64,000 nucleotides of DNA from a bacterium (lineage in GTDB: Bacteria; Spirochaetota; Leptospiria; Leptospirales; Leptonemataceae). Every line of letters starts with the position of its first letter. Positions within the stretch are counted from its first letter, which is position 1. The notes beneath the pieces were generated by a model. It was not told where the DNA came from. It did not search any database and worked only from the letters and a program-made list of their open reading frames with translations. A program made the translations under genes and the position numbers. Shown here in pieces: positions 36,118-45,733 of this stretch. The stretch lies in the NCBI GenBank assembly GCA_024742665.1, contig JANSYA010000001.1, positions 1,006,425 through 1,070,424 of the forward strand. The letters run 5' to 3'.

Positions 36118-37578
36118 CTAAAAGAGCGCGTCCCAGATGGAATCGATTTTTTTCGCGGCGGCCTTCAGCGTCGGTACATTGAGGCGCCCCGCCCGATCGC
36201 TTTGAATTAAAACGGCCGTGCCCCTGAGCTTTGCCGGCCGTCGCGGCGAAGATTGCGATTTCGTCGCTGAATCCGCCAGCTCCGGAATCGCACCGAAGGC
36301 TCCCAGGCGATCGATCGGATCGTGAATGTCGAAGTCCAGGCGTATACCAAAACGCTCGCGCATCCACTCTTCGATGCGCAGGTCCAGCTCCGGCGGCGAA
36401 AGCTTCTGTTTCGAAGTCAGCAGATGATAGTAGACCAGCATAATCTCTTTGGTGATTTCTTCTTCGGCCTGATCGACCAGGGAGTGCAGCACGGCTTCGT
36501 TGGCGGCCAGGTTGCGAAAGAAGAGCGTGTCGGTGATATTTTTTTGAAACTGGATTTGCTTGCGGCGATAGTTGCTGTACTGTCTGAGCGCGAAGCCGCC
36601 GAGAGTCGCGACTACCGTAAATAGCGCGATCAGCACCGGGATGGCGCTCTGGATCTGGTACTCCTCTAAGTCGAGCAGCGCCAGGATCTCAGGGCCCATC
36701 GTAAAAAAGACGATCGCCACGGTGATGATTAAAATTTGCGGCAGGGCTTTGATCAAGAGCCAGACCGCCGCGCCGATCGCCGGAATGATAAAGAGCAGCA
36801 GATCCTTGATGGTCATGCGGGTTTCGAGATTCGGAAACAGCACTTCCAGATCGTGGCGAGGCACGTTCTTATAATAGTACAGATATAGTTTGCCCGGCGT
36901 AAACATGGCGGTCTGCTTTGATTGGCGCCGCCCCGGGCGTTTCGCGGCGAAATATTCGGCGTCTTTGAATTTCAGCATGAGCACCAGGCGTTCATACACG
37001 GCGATGCTGCGCTTGCGCTTCCAGAAAAACAGTTTGCGTACGACGGTTTCTTTGAAGCTGTCGCCGCGAGTATAGCAGAGCATCTGCTCGAAGTCATTGA
37101 AGTCGACCTTCGTTCGCAGCTGAATCAGGGATTCCTCTTCGAAGGCCCGGGCGAGTTCGGCCCGGGACAGGGGCCGGTAGTTCGCCGCCGCCAGCACTCG
37201 TTCGAAAATACGAAAGAGGCGGTTCTGGCCGCCGTCGCTTTGTGAATCATCGCCCCGCCTGGATTTGCCGCGCGTGCCGTTCAGTCCTTCCGGCCGGGGT
37301 AGAGTGTCGGCGTCCGGATTCAGGGAAGCGAAGCAGTCTTTGAGAGTTTCGCGCACCTGCAAATACTGGTAGTGGTAGCTCGCGAAAAGCAGCCGGCAGA
37401 ATTTTCGGAAATGCCCGTGGTCGCGCCGGGGCAGTCGGCCGTCGGCCAGGCACATCTCCAGCAGATCGGCGCGTCGAAATGGAATGAACTTCGCGGCGTC
37501 GGCCTGCCGGGCGGACGCGCCGGACTGGAGACCGGGCGAATTCGATTGCTTCGAGTCGTACGAGGAATCTGCGGGCAT
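36118..37578 (-). CDS. TMEM143/DUF3754-like membrane protein
   Basis: The ATG at 37578 gives 486 residues; an upstream ATG at 37647 is possible. Residues about 35-240 form a conserved soluble part (FIPFRRADLLEMCL). KLYLYYYKNVPRHDLEVLFPN is a typical TMEM143 signature, and it is followed by two membrane helices (about 265-330) and a C-terminal soluble domain (YSNYRRKQIQFQKNITDTLFFRNLA...). The family is also found in mitochondria and cyanobacteria and has no assigned activity. No operon partner is obvious. Confidence 0.78.
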   Translation of the reverse strand: MPADSSYDSKQSNSPGLQSGASARQADAAKFIPFRRADLLEMCLADGRLPRRDHGHFRKFCRLLFASYHYQYLQVRETLKDCFASLNPDADTLPRPEGLNGTRGKSRRGDDSQSDGGQNRLFRIFERVLAAANYRPLSRAELARAFEEESLIQLRTKVDFNDFEQMLCYTRGDSFKETVVRKLFFWKRKRSIAVYERLVLMLKFKDAEYFAAKRPGRRQSKQTAMFTPGKLYLYYYKNVPRHDLEVLFPNLETRMTIKDLLLFIIPAIGAAVWLLIKALPQILIITVAIVFFTMGPEILALLDLEEYQIQSAIPVLIALFTVVATLGGFALRQYSNYRRKQIQFQKNITDTLFFRNLAANEAVLHSLVDQAEEEITKEIMLVYYHLLTSKQKLSPPELDLRIEEWMRERFGIRLDFDIHDPIDRLGAFGAIPELADSATKSQSSPRRPAKLRGTAVLIQSDRAGRLNVPTLKAAAKKIDSIWDALF

Positions 37579-37690
37579 ATTGAAAAGAGCCGGCCTTCGA
37601 CGAGGGGAGTCAATCGAAACACCAGATCGCCACGGACGCAGGCCCATCCGTGGCGATCATGAGCGCAGATGCCGACGCTGTGCAGCGGAT

Positions 37691-39172
37691 TCAGTCGGCG
37701 ACCGGGAGGCCGCTGGGAACGCTGGCGGGGATTTCGCCGCTGAGATCACCGAGAAAGGCCGGGTCGCTCAGGCTGCGCAAAAATGCCGTGAGCTCGGCCC
37801 GCTGGCCGGCGGACAGGCGTCGGGGCCGGGCGACGCGGCGATCCCGGGCGTCGATGCGCGCCTGGATGCGGGTCGCGTTCGTGTCGACCGTCGCGATATA
37901 ATCCGAACGACCGAGCTGAGACCCGTCGTAGTTTTGAATACCCGTCGCCGTATTGGCGTAGTGGGCGACAACCGCTTCGAGGCTCGTATAAGCGCCGGCG
38001 TGAGTATAAGGCGCCGTCAGGGCGACGTTGCGCAACGGCGGCGTGCGAAATTCATAGCGGTCGCCGCCGTTGCCGGAAATCAGCTGTCGCCCCGGGTCGT
38101 CGCCGCCGGAAGCGCCGGGGCCGAGCTGCGGCGCAGCGATGCCGTGAAATTGATTGTCGGTCAACAGCGGTCCGTTGTGACAGCCCGAGCAGCCGCCGGC
38201 GCCGCCGAAGAAGGTCAGAGCGCCGCGCTTTTCGGAATCGGAAAGGGCGAGCAGGTCTCCCGCCAGATAGCGATCGAAGGGGGACCCAACGGATAGAAAG
38301 GCCTGGCGTTCGTAGGCGGCGATGGCGCGGGCGGCGTGGCCGAAGTTCAGATCGTCGTAGTTTGTAAGCGTCGGAAAGGCGGCGCTGAACAACGTGCGAT
38401 AGGCCGCCAGTCCGCCGGAAGATCCGTTGCCCGTGCCGACCAGGCGCGCCATGATCGCCGCCCAGGCCGCCTGATTGTTCGCCGCGTCGCGAATGTCGTT
38501 GCCGGGCTGGCCGCGCATCTCTTCGTTCGAAGTGACCGGAAACATCGCCTGCGCCGCCAGAGCGCTCGTCAGCTGCGCTGTAATATCGGAGCGAGCGGGC
38601 GACGCTCCGTTTAATGTTGATTCAGGAGTAGTTAAGACGCCACTCGCATCGTCGCGGCTCACGCGGCCGTCCCAGAACATTATATTCATTTCGTTTACGC
38701 CCAGATTAAATAGAGGCGGCGCGTTGCGGGCGATCATCTGGCCGCCGCTGACCGCGCGGGCGAAGCCGCTGCCGGAACCGCCGGCGCCGATCGAGGTCGG
38801 TAGCTGATCGCCGGAGCCCAGGGTCGGCAGGTGACAGGTGGAGCAGGCGATGTCCTGATCGCCCGAGAGAATCTTATCGAAGAAAAGCGATTTGCCGAGC
38901 GCGATCATCGCGTCGCTTTCCTGTGTCGGAACGGCGATCGGCGTAACGCCCGCCTGGTTTAAGGCCCCGGCGAGCTGTGTGTCGAGCGGACCGGGCGCTC
39001 CTAATAGAGTCGGCGGAATTACCGGGCCGCCTTCGCTGCCGGCTTCGCATTTCACGGTAGCGAAAGCCATGAAAAGATAGGCGAGGGTTGCCAGCACGGT
39101 GATCGCCTGGGGGGCGTGCAGCTCTAAGAAACGTTTGCAAAAGCTTTTCGACTGAGTGGTTCGATTCATCAT
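37691..39172 (-). CDS. Di-haem cytochrome c peroxidase (CcpA/MauG family)
   Basis: The start at ATG 39172 has GGAG just upstream and yields 493 residues with an N-terminal hydrophobic export segment (about 18-40). Two covalent haem motifs are present: CSTCH (Cys110-His114) and CSGCH (Cys328-His332), as required for the CcpA/MauG family. The spacing of 218 residues is larger than the roughly 145 of classical CcpA, because of an insertion between the haem domains. It probably reduces hydrogen peroxide in the periplasm using small cytochromes, or carries out another MauG-like oxidation. Confidence 0.88.
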   Translation of the reverse strand: MMNRTTQSKSFCKRFLELHAPQAITVLATLAYLFMAFATVKCEAGSEGGPVIPPTLLGAPGPLDTQLAGALNQAGVTPIAVPTQESDAMIALGKSLFFDKILSGDQDIACSTCHLPTLGSGDQLPTSIGAGGSGSGFARAVSGGQMIARNAPPLFNLGVNEMNIMFWDGRVSRDDASGVLTTPESTLNGASPARSDITAQLTSALAAQAMFPVTSNEEMRGQPGNDIRDAANNQAAWAAIMARLVGTGNGSSGGLAAYRTLFSAAFPTLTNYDDLNFGHAARAIAAYERQAFLSVGSPFDRYLAGDLLALSDSEKRGALTFFGGAGGCSGCHNGPLLTDNQFHGIAAPQLGPGASGGDDPGRQLISGNGGDRYEFRTPPLRNVALTAPYTHAGAYTSLEAVVAHYANTATGIQNYDGSQLGRSDYIATVDTNATRIQARIDARDRRVARPRRLSAGQRAELTAFLRSLSDPAFLGDLSGEIPASVPSGLPVAD

Positions 39173-39381
39173 CAAGCTCCGATCGGTATCAGTGGATACC
39201 TCGAAGACAACAGGCCCCGGTTTTTCTTTTGCGGCCTTTTCATGCGGCGTGCGGCAACGGCGCAAAAAACGTGGGAGCTGCGTTTGCTGAAATTTTCTTC
39301 GATCCGAGTTTATTTCGGAGAGAATTTGAAAATTTTTCGTCGCTGAATCTTTATCGCTCGGTCGATTCGCGTTCGCATGGC

Positions 39382-39410
39382 TTGACGAAGCCGATCCCGC
39401 CTGGCATACT
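39382..39410 (+). promoter_or_regulatory. Sigma70-type promoter of nqrM (nearly leaderless)
   Basis: TTGACG (39382-39387), 17-bp spacer and CATACT (39405-39410). The start codon at 39417 is only six bases beyond the -10 box, at the expected transcription start, so the mRNA would be leaderless. No ribosome site is present upstream, which agrees. Confidence 0.55.
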
Positions 39411-39416
39411 GGACCT

Positions 39417-39662
39417 ATGGAAACCACGACTCTGTTGCTCAGCTTTGGCGTTCTGGGAATCGGCTTTCTCGGAATCGCGATCGGCGTGTTTTTCGGCAAA
39501 GACACGGTCCGGGGATCGTGCGGCGGTCTGGCCACGCCCAACGCGGACGGATCGTGCAGCGTGTGCGGCGGAGATCCCCAGCGCTGCGACGGCGACGGTC
39601 CCCAGGAAAAAGAGCACTACAGCCGCCTGCAGCAGGCCCTCCAGAAGAACCGCAATATCTGA
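39417..39662 (+). CDS. nqrM: Nqr maturation protein NqrM
   Basis: An 81-residue protein with one N-terminal membrane helix (5-26) and the NqrM signature RGSCGGL followed by a cysteine cluster (Cys35, Cys47, Cys50, Cys57). NqrM (DUF539) is needed for insertion of the iron centre in the NqrD/NqrE membrane core. Here it is about 20 residues longer than the Vibrio form at the C-terminus. Normally it is next to nqrF. In this genome it sits 1.2 kb beyond the end of the nqr operon on the opposite strand with its own promoter and terminator. Confidence 0.88.
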   Translation: METTTLLLSFGVLGIGFLGIAIGVFFGKDTVRGSCGGLATPNADGSCSVCGGDPQRCDGDGPQEKEHYSRLQQALQKNRNI

Positions 39663-39702
39663 ATCCTGAGACCTGAAGAGTCTGTTTTTCAGAAGGCTCT
39701 GA

Positions 39703-39731
39703 GCCGCCCGGCACCGGCGGCAGCGTTTTTT
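39703..39731 (+). terminator. Terminator after nqrM
   Basis: GCCGCC (39703-39708) pairs with GGCGGC (39716-39721), extendable with one bulge, and a run of six T follows at 39726-39731. Confidence 0.55.
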
Positions 39732-39837
39732 GCAGACATGTAACAGTTCTACCAGTTTGCGGGGAATTTGCGTTCCGTATGGTGCTCTGCAAAATATTTG
39801 CATTGCGTTAGTGATTGTCTACCGAAACTATGGACAC

Positions 39838-40260
39838 ATGGTTTCGCGCATCGCCACCAACATCCACAGCCCCTATCGCGTGCTGATCGCCGACGGCGAT
39901 CGTGTGGTCCGGGAATATCTGGAGCTGGTGCTCCGGCAGGGCGGTTATACCGTCGAGAGTTCGGCTCTGGCGGCCCGGGCGCTGCGCAGCATCGAAGACT
40001 TTCGCCCGGATTTGATTCTGGTCGATACGGGCTTCTCCGAGAGCGGCGGCTTTTCCGTCGTGCGTCGAATGCGGGATCTGGCCTTTCGTCTGAAGTACGA
40101 GCCGCGCATTGTCATGACGACGTCAGAAGACCGGAAATTCGAACGAGAGCAGGCCGCGGCCGCCGGCGCCGTCGACTATATCATCAAGCCGATCCAGCCG
40201 ACTCCGCTGCTGCGACAGCTTTCCGATTTGATGGCTCTCGAATCCGCCCCTGTAGCCTGA
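39838..40260 (+). CDS. Single-domain response regulator receiver protein
   Basis: The ATG at 39838 starts just before the receiver fold, although the frame is open further upstream. In 140 residues the acidic site LIADGD, the phosphoacceptor Asp in LILVDTGFS, the Thr-Ser in IVMTTSEDR and the Lys in YIIKPIQP are all in place. There is no output domain. Such CheY-like proteins act by partner binding; no kinase is adjacent. Confidence 0.85.
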   Translation: MVSRIATNIHSPYRVLIADGDRVVREYLELVLRQGGYTVESSALAARALRSIEDFRPDLILVDTGFSESGGFSVVRRMRDLAFRLKYEPRIVMTTSEDRKFEREQAAAAGAVDYIIKPIQPTPLLRQLSDLMALESAPVA

Positions 40261-40265
40261 CGCGT

Positions 40266-40682
40266 CTATTCCGATGCGCCGGCCGCGTCCGGTAATAAAG
40301 AGGGGCCCGGCGCCGTAAAAACCACGCACTGCCAGTAGGTATAAGCCCGGCTTTCTGCTGCCAGATGACCGGCGGCCGGATACAGATGCGCGTTGGTGCT
40401 TCCGCCGCGATACTCCTGGGAGCACTCCATTTCGCGGGTCTGGTGAAATTCGGCGAAGAGTTCCTGCGCACGCTCCATCGCCGCGAACTCGGCTTCAATG
40501 CGCGAGTCGCCTTCGCCGGCGATGATCGCGGAGTCCGGCGTCTGGCGGATGATGCGCGAATTCTGGGCGCAGGATACGCAGACCAGCGTGGTGATGAGAA
40601 TCGTCACGCCCGCGATAAGCGCGTGGGTGAGCGGGCGTCGCCGCGGGCTCACGGAGTGTCTGTCGACCGACTGTTGCTTCAT
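40266..40682 (-). CDS. Putative lipoprotein, unknown
   Basis: From ATG 40682 the product is 138 residues: a basic start, a hydrophobic leader and an SC lipobox (TLVCVSC) near residue 38. The mature part has a helical region (IEAEFAAMERAQELFAEFHQ) and a Cys-containing segment around EYRGGSTNAHLYPAAGH. No family recognised. It converges on the receiver gene with a 5-bp gap. Confidence 0.55.
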   Translation of the reverse strand: MKQQSVDRHSVSPRRRPLTHALIAGVTILITTLVCVSCAQNSRIIRQTPDSAIIAGEGDSRIEAEFAAMERAQELFAEFHQTREMECSQEYRGGSTNAHLYPAAGHLAAESRAYTYWQCVVFTAPGPSLLPDAAGASE

Positions 40683-40891
40683 GACTCTAATTTCAGCATA
40701 GCCACGGATTTCGCGGATGGCACGGATTCTTTTTGAGAAGCGCACAGGAATATTTCCTGCCCTTCAAGCGATTAAAGCAGACGAAATATGGAACGGGACG
40801 AAGACGAAAATCCTACGGCCGCCTGCACGGCCGCTCTTCCAATCCGTGGCGAAAGCCGCATCATCCGCGTCATCCGGGCGACCCCTGAGGA

Positions 40892-42124
40892 TTAGCTGCC
40901 GAAGTCGTCGAAGTCGATCATGTCGCGTTCGACGCCCAGATCGTAGAGCATATTCTGAACGGCGGTGAGCATCATCGGCGGTCCGCAGAGATAGTACTCG
41001 ATCTCGGTCGGGTCGGGATGGTTCTTCAGATAGTTTTCGAGCACCACCTGGTGGATGAATCCGACGGGGCCTTCCCAGTTTTCTTCCGGAAGAGGTTCCG
41101 ACATGGCGATGTGGAATTTGAAATTGTCGAAATCCTTTTCGATGGCGCGAAAGTCTTCTTCGTAGAACATTTCCCGCGAAGAGCGCGCGCCGTACCAATA
41201 AGAGACTTTGCGATTCGTTTTCTTTGTATGAAAGAGGTCGAAGATGTGGCTGCGTAGCGGAGCCATGCCCGCGCCGCCGCCGATGTACAGCATTTCGCGT
41301 TCGGTTTCTTTGGCGAAGAATTCGCCGTAGGGTCCGCTGATCGTAACTTTGTCGCCGGGTTTGAGATCGAAGACGTACGACGAACAGACCCCGGGCGGCA
41401 CGTCCATGCCCCGGGGCGGAGTGGCGATGCGAATGTTCAGCATGACCATATTGCCTTCGGCGGGATGGTTGGCCATCGAGTAGGCGCGAAAGATTTCTTC
41501 GTCGTTTTTGGCGTTGTAGCGCCACATGTCGAATTTGTCCCAGTCGCCGCGATATTCTTCCTGCACTTCGAAGGTCTTGAAGTTGATATCGTACGGAGGA
41601 ACGTAGATCTGAATATAACCGCCGGCTTCGAAGGGCAGCTCCAGTCCGTCGTCAATGTCGAGGACCAGTTCTTTGATAAAAGTCGCGACGTTGTCGTTCG
41701 AACGCACAGTGCAGGTGAATTTTTGAATCGAAAGAATTTCTTCAGGAACGGCGATGTCCATGTCGGCTTTGACTTTGACCTGACACGATAGTCGCCAGTT
41801 TTCTTTGACTTCTTTGCGGGTGAAGTGGCCGGCTTCCGTCGGCAGAATGTCGCCGGCGCCGTCGAAGATCTGGCATTTGCACATCGCGCAGGTGCCGCCG
41901 CCGCCGCAGGCCGAAGGCAGATACAAACCCTGGTTACTCAGAGCCGTCAGCAGCGTGCCGCCGGCCGGCACCGACAGGGCTTTGTCTTTGTCGTCGTTAA
42001 TGTTGATGGTCACTTCGCCCTGGGGCACGAGGCGTTTTTCCGCCGTGGTGATGATCAACACCAGAAACATGATGATGCCCGAAAATACGGCGATGCTCAG
42101 TCCAATGATTAGCAGGTTTTCCAT
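40892..42124 (-). CDS. nqrF: Na+-translocating NADH:quinone reductase subunit F
   Basis: A 410-residue NADH-oxidising subunit. One N-terminal membrane helix (4-27) is followed by a 2Fe-2S ferredoxin domain with Cys73, Cys79, Cys82 and Cys114. The FAD domain has RAYSMANHP, and the NADH domain has [12 protein letters not shown] and ends [10 protein letters not shown]...[13 protein letters not shown] electrons enter Nqr here and pass from FAD through the iron-sulfur cluster. It is the last gene of the operon, 95 bp after nqrE. Confidence 0.98.
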   Translation of the reverse strand: MENLLIIGLSIAVFSGIIMFLVLIITTAEKRLVPQGEVTININDDKDKALSVPAGGTLLTALSNQGLYLPSACGGGGTCAMCKCQIFDGAGDILPTEAGHFTRKEVKENWRLSCQVKVKADMDIAVPEEILSIQKFTCTVRSNDNVATFIKELVLDIDDGLELPFEAGGYIQIYVPPYDINFKTFEVQEEYRGDWDKFDMWRYNAKNDEEIFRAYSMANHPAEGNMVMLNIRIATPPRGMDVPPGVCSSYVFDLKPGDKVTISGPYGEFFAKETEREMLYIGGGAGMAPLRSHIFDLFHTKKTNRKVSYWYGARSSREMFYEEDFRAIEKDFDNFKFHIAMSEPLPEENWEGPVGFIHQVVLENYLKNHPDPTEIEYYLCGPPMMLTAVQNMLYDLGVERDMIDFDDFGS

Positions 42125-42219
42125 AATCGACTCTGATCTATCTCTTGCTTTCTTCTATATAAAGTAGCGTCTAATAACGTCGCGTTCTCGCGCGCTGCGT
42201 TTGGCGAAGTTTATCTTTT

Positions 42220-42828
42220 TTAGAGTTTAATGCCGACGAAGCACATGAAGCCGATCGCCATCAATCCCGTAATAATGAAGGCCATGCCCAACCCGCGCAG
42301 TCCCGGCGGAATATCTGAGTAACGTATTTTCGTACGAATCGCGGCCAGAGCGACAATCGCCAGCATCCAGCCGACTCCCGAGGAAAGGCCGAAGACCGTG
42401 CTCTGGACCAGGTCGTAGCCTTTGGTATCCATGAAGAGCGAGGTTCCAAGAATCGCGCAGTTCACCGCAATCAGCGGCAAAAAGATCCCCAGCGAAGCGT
42501 ACAGGGTCGGCGAAAATTTATCGATGATCATCTCCACGAGCTGCACCATCGCCGCGATCACCGCGATATAGGTAATGAAACGCAGGAAGCTCAGATCAAT
42601 GGTCGGCATGCCGAGCCAGGCCAGGGCGCCGTCGGTCAGCAGGTAGTGATTGATCAACCAGTTGGCGGGGGCGGTGATTCCGTTGACGAAGATCACGGCG
42701 AAGCCGAGGCCGATGGCCGTATCGATTTTTTTCGAAACCGCCAGGAACGAACACATCCCGAGAAAGTACGCCAGCAGGATGTTTTCGACGAAGACGGATG
42801 TGATTGCGATATTAATAAGATCGGACAT
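42220..42828 (-). CDS. nqrE: Na+-translocating NADH:quinone reductase subunit E
   Basis: A 202-residue polytopic subunit with six membrane helices. The first helix contains [21 protein letters not shown] with the conserved Cys, and a matching segment [12 protein letters not shown] with a second Cys lies on the opposite-facing helix. The NqrD/NqrE cysteines hold the intramembrane iron centre. It is 39 bp downstream of nqrD. Confidence 0.97.
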   Translation of the reverse strand: MSDLINIAITSVFVENILLAYFLGMCSFLAVSKKIDTAIGLGFAVIFVNGITAPANWLINHYLLTDGALAWLGMPTIDLSFLRFITYIAVIAAMVQLVEMIIDKFSPTLYASLGIFLPLIAVNCAILGTSLFMDTKGYDLVQSTVFGLSSGVGWMLAIVALAAIRTKIRYSDIPPGLRGLGMAFIITGLMAIGFMCFVGIKL

Positions 42829-42867
42829 GATAGAATACCTGGATTATAGAAAAGCTCTAGGGATGGT

Positions 42868-43536
42868 TCAGTGCGTTTCGTACTGCTTGGAAATCGAACG
42901 CTGCGCCCAGATCAAAAGTCCCAGAATTAAAAACGCGCCCGGCGGCAGAATCATCAGGCCCACGTTCTGATAGCCCATTTCGTAGAACGACGCCGGAATT
43001 ACGGTCATGCCGAACCAGGTGCCGCTGCCGAAAATCTCGCGCGCCGTCGCCACGATCAGCAGGATCAGGCTGTAGCCGAGAGCGTTGCCCAGACCGTCCA
43101 GAAACGAAGGCCAGGGTTTATTCGCCATGGCGAAACCTTCGGCGCGTCCCAGAATAATACAGTTCGTAATGATCAGGCCGACGAATACTGAGAGCTGCTT
43201 GCTCATTTCGAAGAGATAGGCTTTCAGGACCTGGTCCACTAAGATAACAAGCGAAGCCACGACCGCGAGCATTACGATGATGCGAATCTTGCCGGGTATC
43301 ATATTGCGCAGGGACGAAACGACCACGTTGGAAAGCGAAAGCACCACGACTACCGCGCAGCACATGACGAAAGTCGTGCTCATCTGAGTCGTTACGGCCA
43401 GGGCCGAACAAATCCCCAGAACCTGGAGCGTGATCGGATTATTATCCCAGAGCGGATCGCGGACGATCGCGCGTTCTTTTTTGCCGAAGAGCGGCTGCTG
43501 CGGTTTTGTTTCCGGTGTCGCTGTTGCTGTGCTCAT
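42868..43536 (-). CDS. nqrD: Na+-translocating NADH:quinone reductase subunit D
   Basis: A 222-residue polytopic subunit, paralogous to NqrE with inverted topology. LGICSALAVT and NCIILGRAEGFAM carry the conserved cysteines for the iron centre shared with NqrE. It overlaps nqrC by 4 bp, indicating translational coupling. Confidence 0.97.
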   Translation of the reverse strand: MSTATATPETKPQQPLFGKKERAIVRDPLWDNNPITLQVLGICSALAVTTQMSTTFVMCCAVVVVLSLSNVVVSSLRNMIPGKIRIIVMLAVVASLVILVDQVLKAYLFEMSKQLSVFVGLIITNCIILGRAEGFAMANKPWPSFLDGLGNALGYSLILLIVATAREIFGSGTWFGMTVIPASFYEMGYQNVGLMILPPGAFLILGLLIWAQRSISKQYETH

Positions 43537-44438
43537 AGTTCGCCTCGCGCGCTCAGGAGTTCTGGCGCTTGATTGTCGCTTTTCGCGCTAACATCGCCGG
43601 TGTTTTCCCGGATCGTTTGAAAATATACGTTGTATCGCTTCAGATCTTCGTAGAGAAAGTCGGTTACGCCCCGGCCGGTAATGGTGCCGCCGCTGATGCC
43701 GTCCACGTAGTGTTCGGGCTGGTCGGGGTGCACGTCGGAGACTTTGCCTTTGACCACGCCGATCGAGGTGTAGGTTCCGTCCTCTGCGAGAATCTTTTTT
43801 CCCGGAAACTGGTCGGTGAAGACGGGCGTTGAGATTTCGCCGCCGAGACCGGGAGTCTCCTGGTGTTTATAAAAACGAATGTCTTTTACGGTGATGAGAT
43901 CCGGCTGCAGTGCGATATAGCCGTAGATCATATCCCAGAGGCCGAAACCTTCGACCGGAACGATATAAGCCGCGATCTCTGCCTGGCCGCCGGGCTGGTG
44001 CAAAAACAGCAGGCTATAGCCGGGATCGTACTCGTCCTTTTTTACGCCGGCCTTCGCCGCGAGCAGGCCGATCTTCGCGCTGAAGATTTCGACGATTTCG
44101 AAAGCCTGCTTCTGATCGAGCTCCTCGGGTTTGTAGCCGAGTTTTTGCAGCTCGGTTTTGATCGCGTCGATCGAAACTTCCTGATTGTTTTTGTCGACCA
44201 CGCGCGCGTTAAAATCTTTTTCGAAAAGATCGATCACCGCTTTGGGATCCGTCGCCGCCGTCTGATTGGTCTCGGCGTCGTCGTAGCCGGCGACCGAAAG
44301 AATATTTTTTATCACGTCCAGGCGCGCGCTGATCTGCTGGGCCGGCTTGAGATTGGTGGCCGCCAGAGCCAGACCGACGCTACAGAAGAGCGTGACCGCG
44401 AAGGCGAATCCGAATGTATACAGGTTACTGCGTTGCAC
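43533..44438 (-). CDS. nqrC: Na+-translocating NADH:quinone reductase subunit C
   Basis: A 301-residue subunit with one N-terminal membrane helix (about 8-28) and a periplasmic FMN domain. The covalent flavin attachment motif is SGGTITGRGVTDF, with FMN bound through phosphoester to the second Thr. An ApbE-type flavin transferase is required and is not in the window. A segment with about 30 extra residues (QTAATDPKAVIDLFEKDF) precedes the flavin domain. It overlaps nqrB by 14 bp. Confidence 0.96.
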   Translation of the reverse strand: MQRSNLYTFGFAFAVTLFCSVGLALAATNLKPAQQISARLDVIKNILSVAGYDDAETNQTAATDPKAVIDLFEKDFNARVVDKNNQEVSIDAIKTELQKLGYKPEELDQKQAFEIVEIFSAKIGLLAAKAGVKKDEYDPGYSLLFLHQPGGQAEIAAYIVPVEGFGLWDMIYGYIALQPDLITVKDIRFYKHQETPGLGGEISTPVFTDQFPGKKILAEDGTYTSIGVVKGKVSDVHPDQPEHYVDGISGGTITGRGVTDFLYEDLKRYNVYFQTIRENTGDVSAKSDNQAPELLSARGEL

Positions 44439-45672
44439 GTTTCAGTCTCCGGTTGATGTTTCGCTGCATGACGAAGTGATCGATCAGGGGCGCGAAGATG
44501 TTCATGAATAAGATGGCGAGCATCATGCCTTCAGGATAGGCCGGGTTCCACACGCGAATTAAAATACATAGCACGCCGACCAGGAAGCCGTAGATCCACT
44601 TGCCTCCGGTCGTACCCGCGGCGCTGACCGGGTCGGTGGCCATATAAACCGCGCCGAACATGAAGCCGCCCATCACGAGATGATACAGCGGCGGCAGCGC
44701 GAGAAAGCCGGGCAATTCGGGGCCGGCGACTAAATTCAAAAAGAAAGCCATGCCGAAGCCGCCGGCGATCGTGCTGACGATAATCTGCCAGCTGCCGACG
44801 CCGGTCGCAATCAGAATCGCCGCGCCGATCAAACACGCGAGCGCTGAGGTCTCGCCCATACTGCCGGGCACCAGCCCGATAAATAAATCCAGGAACTCAA
44901 AATTCGCGAATCCCCCGTTGCTTAAGGCGGCGATGGGATTCCCTCCTTTGCCGACGTCGGCCACCGTTAAGAGCGCGGTCGCGCCGGTATAGCCGTCGAC
45001 CAGGGCCCGCGAAGCGTCGTGGAACATGAAGCCGTCGAGATAAGGAAAACGTTCGGGGTGAAATTCGCGAATCCAGACTTTCGCGCCGGAGATGTCGGCG
45101 GGAAACGAGAAAAACAAAAAGACGCGGCCGGTCAGCGCCGGGTTCATGATGTTCATGCCCGTGCCGCCGAAGATTTCTTTGCCGATCACGACGCCGAAGC
45201 TCACGCCCACCGCGACCTGCCAGAGGGGAATCGTGACGGGCAGCGTTAAGGGAAACAAAAGTCCGGTTACGAGAAATCCTTCGCTGATCTTATGCCGGCG
45301 AATGACGGCGAAGAGGCCTTCCCATAGACCGCCCGTCGCGTAGCTGACCAGAATGATCGGCAGGTTGGCGATGGCGCCGTTCGCGAACATCTGCCAGAAG
45401 CTCAGGACTTCGTGTTCGCCGTAGGCGACGGCCATTTGATATCCGGTGTTATAAAACGAAAACAGCGTCGGCGGGATCAGGGCCATAACGACCGTAATCA
45501 TCAATCGTTTGAGATCGATGGAGTCCCGGACGTGAGGGCCCTTTTCGGTCACTTCGTCGGGAGTAAACAGAAAGGTGCTCTGGGCGTCCCATAGGGGGAA
45601 CAGCTTTTCGAGCTTGCCGCCTTTGTGAAAAAGGGGATCCTGTTTTTCCAGCAGTTTGAGTAAGAACTTCAT
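44425..45672 (-). CDS. nqrB: Na+-translocating NADH:quinone reductase subunit B
   Basis: A 415-residue subunit with about ten membrane helices. The covalent FMN site is DGYTGATAL (attachment Thr), and the quinone/Na+ channel region follows, with segments such as GGTGMNIMNPALTGRVFLFFSFP. NqrB carries the sodium pathway. It is 61 bp downstream of nqrA. Confidence 0.97.
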   Translation of the reverse strand: MKFLLKLLEKQDPLFHKGGKLEKLFPLWDAQSTFLFTPDEVTEKGPHVRDSIDLKRLMITVVMALIPPTLFSFYNTGYQMAVAYGEHEVLSFWQMFANGAIANLPIILVSYATGGLWEGLFAVIRRHKISEGFLVTGLLFPLTLPVTIPLWQVAVGVSFGVVIGKEIFGGTGMNIMNPALTGRVFLFFSFPADISGAKVWIREFHPERFPYLDGFMFHDASRALVDGYTGATALLTVADVGKGGNPIAALSNGGFANFEFLDLFIGLVPGSMGETSALACLIGAAILIATGVGSWQIIVSTIAGGFGMAFFLNLVAGPELPGFLALPPLYHLVMGGFMFGAVYMATDPVSAAGTTGGKWIYGFLVGVLCILIRVWNPAYPEGMMLAILFMNIFAPLIDHFVMQRNINRRLKRATQ

Positions 45673-45733
45673 ATCTTTCCTGTAAGTTCGTTGTGCGAGT
45701 CGATCCAGATCATCCAGATTATAATCGGCGCGA

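Noticed and set aside
37484..38296. 270-residue plus-strand open frame
   Set aside because: It lies antisense to the di-haem peroxidase and TMEM143-like genes, has no recognisable motif and is explained by GC-rich codon use.
40683..40891. Possible small gene or RNA in the gap after nqrF
   Set aside because: Only ATCCGTGGC/ATCCGCG-like repeats were seen, with no start, ribosome site or stable hairpin.
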